Shown: positions 10,025-18,420 of the stretch, piece by piece
How positions within the stretch are numbered: position 1 is the stretch's first letter
How the letters are laid out: the number at the start of each line of letters is the position of its first letter
From: a bacterium
GTDB taxonomy: Bacteria > Verrucomicrobiota > Verrucomicrobiia > Opitutales > Opitutaceae
Assembly (NCBI GenBank): GCA_021782105.1
Contig: JAJXVO010000003.1
Location: 1-41,269 of the forward strand
Length of the DNA: 41,269 nt
Direction: 5' to 3'
Position numbers and translations under genes: made by a program
Notes under the pieces: model-generated
What the model was told of the DNA's origin: nothing
What the model saw: the letters and a program-made list of their open reading frames with translations, nothing else
Databases searched by the model: none

Positions 10025-11155
10025 CTAGCGGAAAAGCGCCTCGGCGGATTTCACCCACTGGTGCCGTCGTGCCCATGCCCGTCCCGCCTCGCCCATGCTT
10101 GTGCGCAGCGACGGATCGGCGATCAGGCGTTCGAATGCGGCGGCCAGCTGGGCGGGCCTGTCGGGAGGGACAAGGATGCCGGTGACGCCATCCATGACCG
10201 CCTCCCCGACGCCACCGACGGCGTGCCCCACAATCGGAATGCCGTGAGCGGAGGCTTCGAGGTAGACGAGTCCGAAACCTTCGACACTGTCGCCATGGTC
10301 GATGCTGGTCATCGCGAAGATGTCCGCGCGGTCGTAAATCATGTCCAGTTCCTCGTCGGAGACGTCGCCAAACAGGCGTACGGACAGATCGGTCTTTGCG
10401 ATGAACGCGCGAATGCGTTGATCGTAGCCGTTCTTGCTTTGGCTGCCCACGATCCAGTATTCGATCTGGCGGCGGAAGGGTGCGGTGAGAGACCTGAGGG
10501 CCTGGATCGTCTTGAGGTGCCCTTTGCGGGGATGCAGGCGCCCAACGGTGAGAATGATGATCCGCCGGTTCGCGAGCTTGCTGCCGCTGTGAACGATGGC
10601 GAAATCGGACCGCAACGCTCCCGGCGTCAAAAAGACCTTCCCGCGTGCCTCCGGAAAACGCTCGAGCAGCAGCCTTTGGGTGTAATGGGTGAGGGTGCTG
10701 ATACGGGTCGCATGGTGAATCAGGCGCCGTGTGAGAAACCGGTAAAGGGGGTTGCGGTGAAAACGCTGAATTTCGGAACCGTGAAAGGTGAGAATCAGGT
10801 GCTTGGGCCTGAAGGCCTTGAGCCCCTGCAGGATCATCATCGCAAGCATGGGTCCTGGTTCCGGGAGATAGACGGTCGCGTAACGCAGCCGCCGCCGCTC
10901 GCGGATCAGCTCTCGTGCAAGACGCAGCAGGCAACTCAGGTCATGGGTGCCCTTCAGGGGCAGGCGCCTCATCCGGAAGGGCCAGTGTTTTTCTTTTTCC
11001 GTGGGCGCCGACTGTGCCCAAACCTCAACATCGTACCCCATGCGGGCCGAGGCCTTGGCCATCTCCTCAGTGAACGTGGCAATGCCGCCGCGCCGAGGAT
11101 AGAATTCGTGCGTGATCAGAAACAGAGGATGGCTGGCGGAACGGTCGATATTCAT
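10025..11155 (-). CDS. Glycosyltransferase family 4 protein
   Basis: 376 aa; HEFYPRRGGIATFTEEMAKASARMGYDVEVW, ILTVGRLHPRKGHLKTIQAL, RLFGDVSDEELDMIYDRADIFAMTS, VEGFGLVYLEASAHGIPIVGHAVGGVGEAVMDGVTGILV. Confidence 0.95.
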   Translation of the reverse strand: MNIDRSASHPLFLITHEFYPRRGGIATFTEEMAKASARMGYDVEVWAQSAPTEKEKHWPFRMRRLPLKGTHDLSCLLRLARELIRERRRLRYATVYLPEPGPMLAMMILQGLKAFRPKHLILTFHGSEIQRFHRNPLYRFLTRRLIHHATRISTLTHYTQRLLLERFPEARGKVFLTPGALRSDFAIVHSGSKLANRRIIILTVGRLHPRKGHLKTIQALRSLTAPFRRQIEYWIVGSQSKNGYDQRIRAFIAKTDLSVRLFGDVSDEELDMIYDRADIFAMTSIDHGDSVEGFGLVYLEASAHGIPIVGHAVGGVGEAVMDGVTGILVPPDRPAQLAAAFERLIADPSLRTSMGEAGRAWARRHQWVKSAEALFR

Positions 11156-11370
11156 GGGACTTGGCGTCCGTGTCTGGCAAACGGCCTAGTTAAGCCGTCG
11201 TGCACTGTGATGCAACACGGCAGTTCTCGATTTACGCCCGCTTTACTTCGGTGGTATTTGGAAGATGCGCTGTGCGAATGGCCTGCACTTACACCCGACA
11301 CCCAACCCGGCCAGTGCAGGTGCCCAGAAAAACCGGGGTCGGAGCCCTCATCATCGCGCCCTCGCTTTTG

Positions 11371-11787
11371 ATGGCCACCGACGAAATTTCCGGCTCTAGT
11401 GCGGAGAAATTCTCCATGGCAGACCTGATCTCAGCCCCTCCTCTTACTGAAGCCGAGCTGGCGAAACTGTGCCGCGGTTACCTAACGCTTGGCGTGGCGA
11501 TCATCCTGAACGTGATCGGCACAGTCGCCCGGTTCGGGCCTCATGTGATTCCGGTGATGGTGGTGGGCGGTGTGGGCATGTTCGGCTCTCTGATTCTTTC
11601 GGTCATCGCACTGTTTCAGGTTGCTCGGGGGATGAAATTGTCGCCCACGATGCTGGCGTTTACCTGTATGCTGATCCTGATTCCCTTCGCGAGTTTTGTC
11701 GTGCTGTTGGTCCTTAGAATCAAAACCTCTGAAACGCTTCGACAGGAGGGCTATATGATCCGCCTGTTGAGCGCCGCAAGATCATGA
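11371..11787 (+). CDS. Hypothetical membrane protein
   Basis: 3' part of ORF 11200..11787; two or three hydrophobic segments (YLTLGVAIILNVIGTVARF, VIPVMVVGGVGMFGSLILSVIALF, LAFTCMLILIPFASFVVLLVL). Start uncertain (ATG at 11371 or 11416). Confidence 0.6.
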   Translation: MATDEISGSSAEKFSMADLISAPPLTEAELAKLCRGYLTLGVAIILNVIGTVARFGPHVIPVMVVGGVGMFGSLILSVIALFQVARGMKLSPTMLAFTCMLILIPFASFVVLLVLRIKTSETLRQEGYMIRLLSAARS

Positions 11788-11960
11788 ATTCCTCATCTCC
11801 TTCGACTCGCGCGGCGGGGCGGCCGTGGCGATTGATCCTGGGCCTTGCTGTGGCCGGACTGGTCGCGTCGGGATGCGCGGGCATGCATGGCTGGGTGTCG
11901 AAAGCCGGCGATGGTCCGGTGGCAGGCGGGGCGCGGGTCAGCGTGCCCTTGGGCCATTGA
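11784..11960 (+). CDS. Small (58 aa) predicted lipoprotein/secreted peptide
   Basis: Manual translation: MNSSSPSTRAAGRPWRLILGLAVAGLVASGCAGMHGWVSKAGDGPVAGGARVSVPLGH*. ATGA overlap with the upstream gene stop; signal-like helix ending in ASGC. Below the ORF-track cutoff. Confidence 0.45.
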   Translation: MNSSSPSTRAAGRPWRLILGLAVAGLVASGCAGMHGWVSKAGDGPVAGGARVSVPLGH

Positions 11961-12007
11961 GGCGCAGGGGCGTGGTTGCGGGCGCGAAGCACGGGATTAC
12001 GACGTTC

Positions 12008-12472
12008 ATGGACGAGCCCGACCATCCGGTAATTCTGGCCTGGCCGCCGCTGCTCTTTACGGCGGTGGTGGTGAGCGGATATTTCGTGCATCGGGTCGAC
12101 CCCATAGTGCTAGGTCCCCTGCTACCGGCCAGGGGTGTGGCGGGTGCGGTGGCCTTGGTTTCCTGCGCGCTGGCGACGTGGGCCGGGCTGGCGATGAAAG
12201 CTGAAGGCACTGCGATCCATCCGTCGCATCCCACCACGGTGATTGTCTCACGCGGACCCTACAGCCACACGCGGAACCCGATGTACGTGGCGCTGTGCCT
12301 GCTGGCGTTTTCCGCAGGCCTCTGGTCGGGCGATTTGTGGATGTTGATGGCGGTGCCGCTGCTGGCCTGCACCCTGCATTGGGGCGTGATCCGGCGCGAA
12401 GAACGTTATCTTTCCCGCAAGTTCGGCGCGCCGTACCGCGCCTATTGTGTCGCCGTGCGCCGATGGCTGTGA
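12008..12472 (+). CDS. Isoprenylcysteine carboxyl methyltransferase (ICMT)/PEMT-like membrane methyltransferase
   Basis: In ORF 11825..12472, ATG at 12008 (MDEPDHPVILAWPPLLF). Family pattern: GPYSHTRNPMYVALCLLAFSAGL...REERYLSRKFGAPYRAYC. Confidence 0.85.
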   Translation: MDEPDHPVILAWPPLLFTAVVVSGYFVHRVDPIVLGPLLPARGVAGAVALVSCALATWAGLAMKAEGTAIHPSHPTTVIVSRGPYSHTRNPMYVALCLLAFSAGLWSGDLWMLMAVPLLACTLHWGVIRREERYLSRKFGAPYRAYCVAVRRWL

Positions 12473-12526
12473 CGCAGGAGTCGAAAGACCCTGAAACTTT
12501 GGCCCAGTCGCTGGGTTATCCCATCC

Positions 12527-13462
12527 ATGAACCTGCGCTCCCCCCTCGGCACCCTTTGTCTTGTTGCTGCAACGACACTCTCCGCTTTCGGTTATGTGAA
12601 CCGGACGGTTGAGAAGTCCTTTGACGTGAAAGCGGGAGGCTCCCTCCGAATCGAAACCTCGAATGGCATGATCCGCGTTCAAACTTCAAAGGATCCGGTG
12701 GTGAGGGTCGTGCTGAAGGAAAAGATCGCTGCCGACGACGACGCATCGGCCGACAAGGTGCTGAAGGATCTGACCTTGGACATGAGCCAGTCGGGCGACG
12801 ATGTCACCGCGCGCGCCAAGATTTCGCGTGGGACCGGGGGCTGGTTTGGAGGATGGAAGGAGCGCGTCGCCCTGTCTTGGGACATCACGGTTCCGGAGCA
12901 CTACAACGTGACTTTGAACACCTCGGGAGGCTCGATCCAAGTGGGAGACCTTGAGGGTGCGGTATCCGCCGACACCTCGGGTGGGTCGATCGAGATCGGA
13001 TCGATTGCCGGTACGGTACGGGCCGACACCTCGGGCGGACACATCAAGCTCGAGTCATGCACCGGACAGGCCTCGCTCGACACCTCGGGTGGCTCGCTGC
13101 ACGTCGGGACCGCAAAGGGGGCTCTGAAGCTCAACACGAGCGGCGGATCGATCCACGTCGAGCACGCGGAGGACACGGTCTGGGCCGACACTTCGGGCGG
13201 CTCCATCGAAGTCGGATTTTTCGGGCCGCTGAAGGGGCAATGCAAACTCGACACCTCGGGCGGGTCGATCGTGGCGAAGCTCGATGCAGCGGCTGCGTTC
13301 GATCTGGTCGCCGACACTTCGGCGGGCACGGTGCACTGCGATTTTCCGATCGAGGAGCACGGACGGCACTCGCGCGATCATCTGGATGGCACGGTCAATG
13401 GAGGCGGTCCGCGCCTCGTGTTGGACACGAGTGCGGGCAGCATCCGGATAACCAAGCGTTGA
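12527..13462 (+). CDS. DUF4097-like putative adhesin with repeated DTSGGSI beta-solenoid
   Basis: 311 aa; signal-like N-terminus; nine [DN]TS[GA]G repeats, mostly 18-residue spacing, as in DUF4097-type proteins. Confidence 0.85.
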   Translation: MNLRSPLGTLCLVAATTLSAFGYVNRTVEKSFDVKAGGSLRIETSNGMIRVQTSKDPVVRVVLKEKIAADDDASADKVLKDLTLDMSQSGDDVTARAKISRGTGGWFGGWKERVALSWDITVPEHYNVTLNTSGGSIQVGDLEGAVSADTSGGSIEIGSIAGTVRADTSGGHIKLESCTGQASLDTSGGSLHVGTAKGALKLNTSGGSIHVEHAEDTVWADTSGGSIEVGFFGPLKGQCKLDTSGGSIVAKLDAAAAFDLVADTSAGTVHCDFPIEEHGRHSRDHLDGTVNGGGPRLVLDTSAGSIRITKR

Positions 13463-13480
13463 GTCAGGGGGCGGCGCATG

Positions 13481-13498
13481 GGTGGGCGCGCGCCCGCC
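13481..13498. terminator. GGTGGGCGCGCGCCCGCC inverted repeat between convergent DUF4097 and GH26 genes
   Basis: 12-bp perfect palindrome GGGCGCGCGCCC (13484-13495), arms extendable to 9 bp with one G-U; in a 48 bp tail-to-tail gap. No T-tract. Confidence 0.35.
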
Positions 13499-13510
13499 GG
13501 TCACTGGATC

Positions 13511-14554
13511 TCAGGGCTTGGCGGTCGATCCCGCCAGGCCCGCGGGGAGATCCTCGCGGTTGAGCATTTCCGGGCTGCGATAGAATTCGCGGGCAAACCG
13601 GTTGTTCGCCGGGCTCCAGTTGGCGTCCCAGCACAGGAAGAACGTGGTGCGCTGGAAATAGGCGGTCATTCCGTACGCGAATTCCCTGTAGTCGAAATTC
13701 CCCGACGGCTGCCCGCCCGTGGAACCGGTGGGGCCGAATTCCGTGAAGCCCCATGGTTTGGGCAGCTTGGACTCCACGGCATATCCCGGCACGTGCTGAG
13801 GATCGACATGGTTCGTGTAGGAATCGAGCCCCACGATGTCGACATAGGCGTCCCCGGGATAATAGGCCGTCGTGTCCTGCCCGTGGTTGGGGGCATAGAC
13901 CCAGAGCAGGTTGTCGAGATGGCGCGTCTTCGTGAAGTAATCGAACATGTCGCGCCATAGGCGCACGAAGGACGCGGGGTCCTTGTGCCCCCACCAAAAC
14001 CAGCCGCCGTTCATCTCGTGGAACGGACGCCAGAGCACGACCACGCCATCCTTCTGGAGCTGGTCGAGGCCGTCGGCGATGAGATCGAGTTCGTGGCGCC
14101 AGCGGCGATTGACCTTGGTCCCCGGCGTAAGCAGCGCGTCGAGCGTCACATTTTTGTCCCGCAACCCGTAGCCGGATTTAGCGGTGGGATCGTAGAGATG
14201 GGTGCTGATGGTCACCAGGCCGCCGTCGCGCCAGTAGGCGAGGGCCGTCCGGTTGGGCAGGCGCGTGTCGAGTGTATCGCGGTTGAAGTCGGCGTAATCG
14301 ACGCCGATCAGCGCGGGCCAGCAGCCGGTTTCGGCATGGATTTTGTCGGGCAGATTTCGACTGTCCTGGGTCGCGTAACCGAGAAACTGTCCGGTGAGGA
14401 TGTGCCGGCCATGCCGGCCTTCGAGACTGGCGATGAAGGCGAGAATTTTCAGGGCCTGCGGTGAAGCGGCAGGATTGGCCGGTGTGGCGGGCGCGGCCGC
14501 AAGGCAGGACGCGAAAAGCAGAAAGTAGACGAGAAGACGGTGAAACGGGCGCAT
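13511..14554 (-). CDS. GH26 mannan endo-1,4-beta-mannosidase-like, exported
   Basis: In ORF 13511..14659; likely start MRPFHRLLVYFLLFASCLAAAPATP (signal peptide) at 14554. GH26 pattern: HILTGQFLGY, GVDYADFN, VVLWRPFHEMNGGWFWWG, LLWVYAPNHG, YPGDAYVDIVGLDSY, PWGFTEFGP. Confidence 0.93.
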   Translation of the reverse strand: MRPFHRLLVYFLLFASCLAAAPATPANPAASPQALKILAFIASLEGRHGRHILTGQFLGYATQDSRNLPDKIHAETGCWPALIGVDYADFNRDTLDTRLPNRTALAYWRDGGLVTISTHLYDPTAKSGYGLRDKNVTLDALLTPGTKVNRRWRHELDLIADGLDQLQKDGVVVLWRPFHEMNGGWFWWGHKDPASFVRLWRDMFDYFTKTRHLDNLLWVYAPNHGQDTTAYYPGDAYVDIVGLDSYTNHVDPQHVPGYAVESKLPKPWGFTEFGPTGSTGGQPSGNFDYREFAYGMTAYFQRTTFFLCWDANWSPANNRFAREFYRSPEMLNREDLPAGLAGSTAKP

Positions 14555-14689
14555 TGAAAACGGGGAGTGGAATGGAACGCCCTGGGCGAGGGCTGCCGAG
14601 GACCGGCGAACATGGAAAATGCGCGGCGCAACGACGGCGCGAAGGGCGCCGATGCGCACGAGAAACGCGGGGACGCGTTCGGAGCGGGC

Positions 14690-15328
14690 TCAGCTCGCGG
14701 CCTGCTTGACGCGCTGCACGGCGCCGGCAACACGGGCGCGGACTTCCGCCCAGTTTCCGGCGGCGAGCAGGGATTTTTCAACCATCCAGCTTCCTCCGCA
14801 GGCGAGGACTTTCGGATGCGCGAGATAGGAGGCGAGGTTCTGCTCGTTGATCCCGCCCGTCGGTATAAACTTAACCTGGGGGAAGGGCCCCGACAGGGCT
14901 TTGAGCGTGGCGAGACCGCCGTAGGCTTCGGCAGGGAAAAACTTGAGCACGTCGACACCCGCGGCGAGCGCCATGCCGATGTCGGTGGGAGTGGCGATGC
15001 CCGGGAAAATCGGGATCTGTCTGGAGCGTGCGAAGGCGATCACCTCGGGATAGGTGCCGGGCGAGACCAGGTATCGGGCGCCGCATTCGATCGCGAGACG
15101 GGCCTGGTCGACATTGAGGATCGTGCCGGCGCCCACGCAGAGAGCGTCGAACGCCGCCATGATGCGGATCGCTTCGGGCGCGGCTTTGGAGCGAAACGTC
15201 ACTTCGGCAAGCGGGAGGCCTCCGTCGACGAGGGCCTTGGCCAGAGGTTCGGCTTGGGCGATATCCTGAATCTCGATCACCGGCAGCAGCCGGTGTCTTT
15301 GGATGGTGTCCTGTACGGGAAGGGGCAT
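14690..15328 (-). CDS. eda: 2-Dehydro-3-deoxyphosphogluconate aldolase / 4-hydroxy-2-oxoglutarate aldolase (KDPG aldolase)
   Basis: 212 aa; LLPVIEIQDIAQAEPLAKALVDGGLPLAEVTFRSKAAPEAI, VGAGTILNVDQARLAIECGARYLVSPG, LKFFPAEAYGGLATLKALSGPFPQVKFIPTGGI. Confidence 0.97.
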   Translation of the reverse strand: MPLPVQDTIQRHRLLPVIEIQDIAQAEPLAKALVDGGLPLAEVTFRSKAAPEAIRIMAAFDALCVGAGTILNVDQARLAIECGARYLVSPGTYPEVIAFARSRQIPIFPGIATPTDIGMALAAGVDVLKFFPAEAYGGLATLKALSGPFPQVKFIPTGGINEQNLASYLAHPKVLACGGSWMVEKSLLAAGNWAEVRARVAGAVQRVKQAAS

Positions 15329-15574
15329 GGGCAGGGAGGGAAAGACTGAATCGCAGCAAAGTTCGATTCCGATTCCAAGTCTCCATGCACCTGCCTGACC
15401 GTGGAGTTTTTCCGAATCCCTCCCTGCGGCACCACGGGCATGGGTTGATCTCCCCAGTCGGATGGGAAAAACTACCCCGTCGCATCAGTTGCCCAATCAA
15501 AGTGCCGATAAGACCGGGTAGAGCTTCCATCTGATTGGTTCAGATGAAGGCTGAAGTGTGTGTTGTGGTGATTC

Positions 15575-15604
15575 CCGGCCCGTGGCGACAAGCGCCCGGG
15601 CCGG
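15575..15604 (-). terminator. Hairpin downstream of cheD (CCGGCCCG-t-GGCG-acaag-CGCC-CGGGCCGG)
   Basis: 8-bp outer plus 4-bp inner stem directly after the cheD stop on the minus strand; lacks a clear T-tract. Confidence 0.4.
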
Positions 15605-15626
15605 TTCCACAAACAGAGTCCGCGTC

Positions 15627-16151
15627 TCAGTTGGCGAGCGAATGCTGCCGACTGGAATCGGGCATGCGCAACGAAACCGTGCCTGTGGAAACATCGAGAT
15701 GCACGGTACGATTGATCGTTCCGCCCACGTCATGACCGCTGATCACGCACGGGCAGCTGATTAGGAATTTTTTGACTGCCTGAAGGTTGCGATCGCCAAT
15801 CTTGAAGGGGTCGGCGCCGTTGATCACGCTCGCCCCGCCGGCGATGAACAGCCGGATGCGACCGAATTCGGCGCGTAGACCGAACAGGGCGTTGAATAGC
15901 AGCGGTAGCCCAGTGTCCGCAAACATGGCGGGTTGGGCGGCGGCCTTTTCGGCCGACAGTTTCGATTCGGGAAGCATCAAGTGCAGGATGCCGCTCGCTT
16001 TGGAAACCGGATCATAGGCAACCACGCCCACGCAGGAGCCCAGCGCATAGGTGCTGAGTGTCACGTTGGTGTTGTTTGACACAGCCATATCCCCTACGCC
16101 GACCACGACCTTGTGGGCAAAAATGGATGCAATCGTTGGGGCACCTGCCAT
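15627..16151 (-). CDS. cheD: Chemoreceptor glutamine deamidase CheD
   Basis: 174 aa; VGVGDMAVSNN, LSTYALGSCVGVVAYDPVSKASGILHLMLPES, RLFIAGGASVI, IGDRNLQAVKKFL, GHDVGGTINRTVHLDVSTGTV. Confidence 0.93.
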   Translation of the reverse strand: MAGAPTIASIFAHKVVVGVGDMAVSNNTNVTLSTYALGSCVGVVAYDPVSKASGILHLMLPESKLSAEKAAAQPAMFADTGLPLLFNALFGLRAEFGRIRLFIAGGASVINGADPFKIGDRNLQAVKKFLISCPCVISGHDVGGTINRTVHLDVSTGTVSLRMPDSSRQHSLAN

Positions 16152-16373
16152 GGCTTAATCGTAGTATGCTCTCGAGCCCGGAAGGCTCGAAAGGAAGGTG
16201 GGAGTGCAGGCCATGAGTGTCAGTCTATAAATCGCGACGGAGGATAATTCGGCTCAGATGGGGCCAACTTTAGGCCCCGAGCAGTTAAGTTTTTGTAGCC
16301 CGTCGGGTTTCCTGTCCGTATGCAAATGGAAGATACCCGACGACGCGGGCGCGGCTAGGGGGAAGCCCCCGGA

Positions 16374-18278
16374 TCAGGCTTGGAGATAAGTTTTCCCCTT
16401 GTAGGTGGCCGCCAGGGCCACAAACACCAACGCGGCGAGCACCATCAACCCGGCAAATATCCAGAAAAATGTGGCGAGGCCGCCCGCGAGTGTTTCGAGC
16501 GGCGCCAGGAATGCCACCAGCACGTTGCCCAGTGTCACGCAGATGAGCCAGAAGCCCATGATCGTCGACTTCATGGCGCGCGGAGCCTGCGTGTAGGCGA
16601 ATTCGAGGCCTGTGACCGAGACGAGCACCTCGCTGGTCGTAAGGATGAAGAATGGGATCACCTGCCAGAGCACGTGGACATGGCCCGGGCCGACAGCGGA
16701 GATCCGCATTTGGATCAGGGCGACGCCGACAAACGCGAAGGCGGCCAGAAACATCCCGATCGCCATTCGGGTGAGCGGTTTCATGGGCCGGCCTTTCCTG
16801 TCGAGGGGGCGGTAGATGAGGAAATTGAGCGCGGGGATGATAATCATCACCATCAGAGGATTAAAGGCCGAGACTTGGGCGGGCAGCAGATCGATGCGTT
16901 CGGTCCCGCCTCGGATCGCCTGAAGGATGACCGCAAGCAGGCCCCAGCCGACGAGGATCGCCAGAGCGCTGAGGGTCGTCTTGCGCGACAGCGGGCGGTT
17001 TGAAATCCAGGTAAACAGCCAGACCGCTCCGAAACAGGCGGCCGCGACCACGGCAGGGATGAGCCAGCCATACCAAAGGACGGTCGGAACGACCAGGGTG
17101 AGGTTCATCATCTTGGCCTGCTGCACCCAGGTGGACGAGTTCTGGTCGAACAGCGCCCAAAACACGCCGACCATGGAAAACACGACGATGACTCGCAGGA
17201 CGGCGGGTGGCCCCTCCGCCGCCTCCTCGCCGAAGCGCGCGCGCGCGGGCAGCCAGAAACTCTCGCCCGACCGGCGTTCGCCGCGATGCTGGAGGCAATA
17301 GAGCAGCACCGCGAAAAACCCGTTGTCCTGTCTGATCCGCTGCCGCCAGGCAAACAGGGCGGCGCCGATGGACAGACCGGCGAGTGCGGCGAGCGCGTAG
17401 GGCCAGTCGGCCTCCACGATGTGCAGGGCGGCCCGCCCCACGGCTCCCGCCTGGTCGCTCATCGCGGCTTTGACCACCTCGTCCGCGACGGTCGCGCCGA
17501 CATAGGCCATCACCAGCAACGGAGCGCAGAGAAATGACGATGCGAGAAAATCCAGCAGCCCCAGGCGCCCACCCGGCGAGGGCGGCACTTGAACGGACCG
17601 CTTCCTTCCCATCCAGAAGACCAGCGTTGCCAGTGCCATGAGCACCCCCGGCACGCCGAAGGCAACGGCGGCCCCGTAGGATTTGTAGAGCACGGGCGTG
17701 AGGACCGACGCAAAGAAGGAGCCGAAATTGATGATGAAGTAAAAAATCTGAAAGATCTGCTGAACCAGATGCGCGTTCTTCGACGTGAACTGGTCGCCGA
17801 CATTGGCGGACACGCAGGGTTTGATGCCTCCCGATCCGACTGCGATGAGGATCAGTCCCGCGTAGACGGCCGCAGTCGCAGTGGAGAGATGTCCCTGCGC
17901 TCCGAGATGGCCGCCGAACGCCAGGGCTGCCTGCCCCACGCAATAGATCAGCGAGACCCAGAAGATGACGCGGTATTTGCCGAGCAGGCGGTCGGCGAGA
18001 ATCGCCCCGATCATCGGAAACAGGTAGACGCTCGCGTTGAACAGGTGGTAGGTCTGGGTGGCGCGCAGAGTGGCGTCGGAGACGGCGCCGGTTCCGGCGC
18101 TTTGCTCGGTGGCAAAACCGAGAAAGAGCGAGGTCAGGTAGATGAATAGAATCTGCCTCATGCCATAAAAGCTGAAGCGTTCTGCTCCTTCGTTGCCGAC
18201 GATGAAGGGTATGCCGGGAGGGAAGCGGTCGTCGCGTTCCTCCGCGGCCTTGGGGTATGAGGCGGGCGAAGAACTCAT
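16374..18278 (-). CDS. POT/PTR2 family proton-dependent oligopeptide transporter (MFS)
   Basis: In ORF 16374..18308; start MSSSPASYPKAAEERDD at 18278. GNEGAERFSFYGMRQILFIYLT, GAILADRLLGKYRVIFWVSLIYCVG, GSGGIKPCVSANVGDQF, FYFIINFGSFF, FWALFDQNSSTWV. Confidence 0.95.
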   Translation of the reverse strand: MSSSPASYPKAAEERDDRFPPGIPFIVGNEGAERFSFYGMRQILFIYLTSLFLGFATEQSAGTGAVSDATLRATQTYHLFNASVYLFPMIGAILADRLLGKYRVIFWVSLIYCVGQAALAFGGHLGAQGHLSTATAAVYAGLILIAVGSGGIKPCVSANVGDQFTSKNAHLVQQIFQIFYFIINFGSFFASVLTPVLYKSYGAAVAFGVPGVLMALATLVFWMGRKRSVQVPPSPGGRLGLLDFLASSFLCAPLLVMAYVGATVADEVVKAAMSDQAGAVGRAALHIVEADWPYALAALAGLSIGAALFAWRQRIRQDNGFFAVLLYCLQHRGERRSGESFWLPARARFGEEAAEGPPAVLRVIVVFSMVGVFWALFDQNSSTWVQQAKMMNLTLVVPTVLWYGWLIPAVVAAACFGAVWLFTWISNRPLSRKTTLSALAILVGWGLLAVILQAIRGGTERIDLLPAQVSAFNPLMVMIIIPALNFLIYRPLDRKGRPMKPLTRMAIGMFLAAFAFVGVALIQMRISAVGPGHVHVLWQVIPFFILTTSEVLVSVTGLEFAYTQAPRAMKSTIMGFWLICVTLGNVLVAFLAPLETLAGGLATFFWIFAGLMVLAALVFVALAATYKGKTYLQA

Positions 18279-18420
18279 TCGATTTGCCGCGAGCAAATCA
18301 GGAAACAAATCCTGAGCCAGAGGAAAGCGATACGGGTGCGGCCCCAGGGCGCCGGACGCGGGCGCAAAAAAGCGCGGGCTGGAACGGACCCGCGCTTGAA
18401 AGGAGAGAAACGCGCCGCGC

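Noticed and set aside
10061-11371. 436 aa plus-strand ORF antisense to the glycosyltransferase
   Set aside because: No domain signatures; opposite strand encodes clear GT4 motifs.
12917-13450. Possible CRISPR or tandem DNA repeat array
   Set aside because: Periodicity is codon-level (54 nt units) within a coding frame; repeats are degenerate and lack unique equal spacers.
12679-13504. Minus-strand repeat ORFs such as PPEVSA... (12901..13329)
   Set aside because: Antisense translation of the DTSGGSI repeats, not an independent repeat protein.
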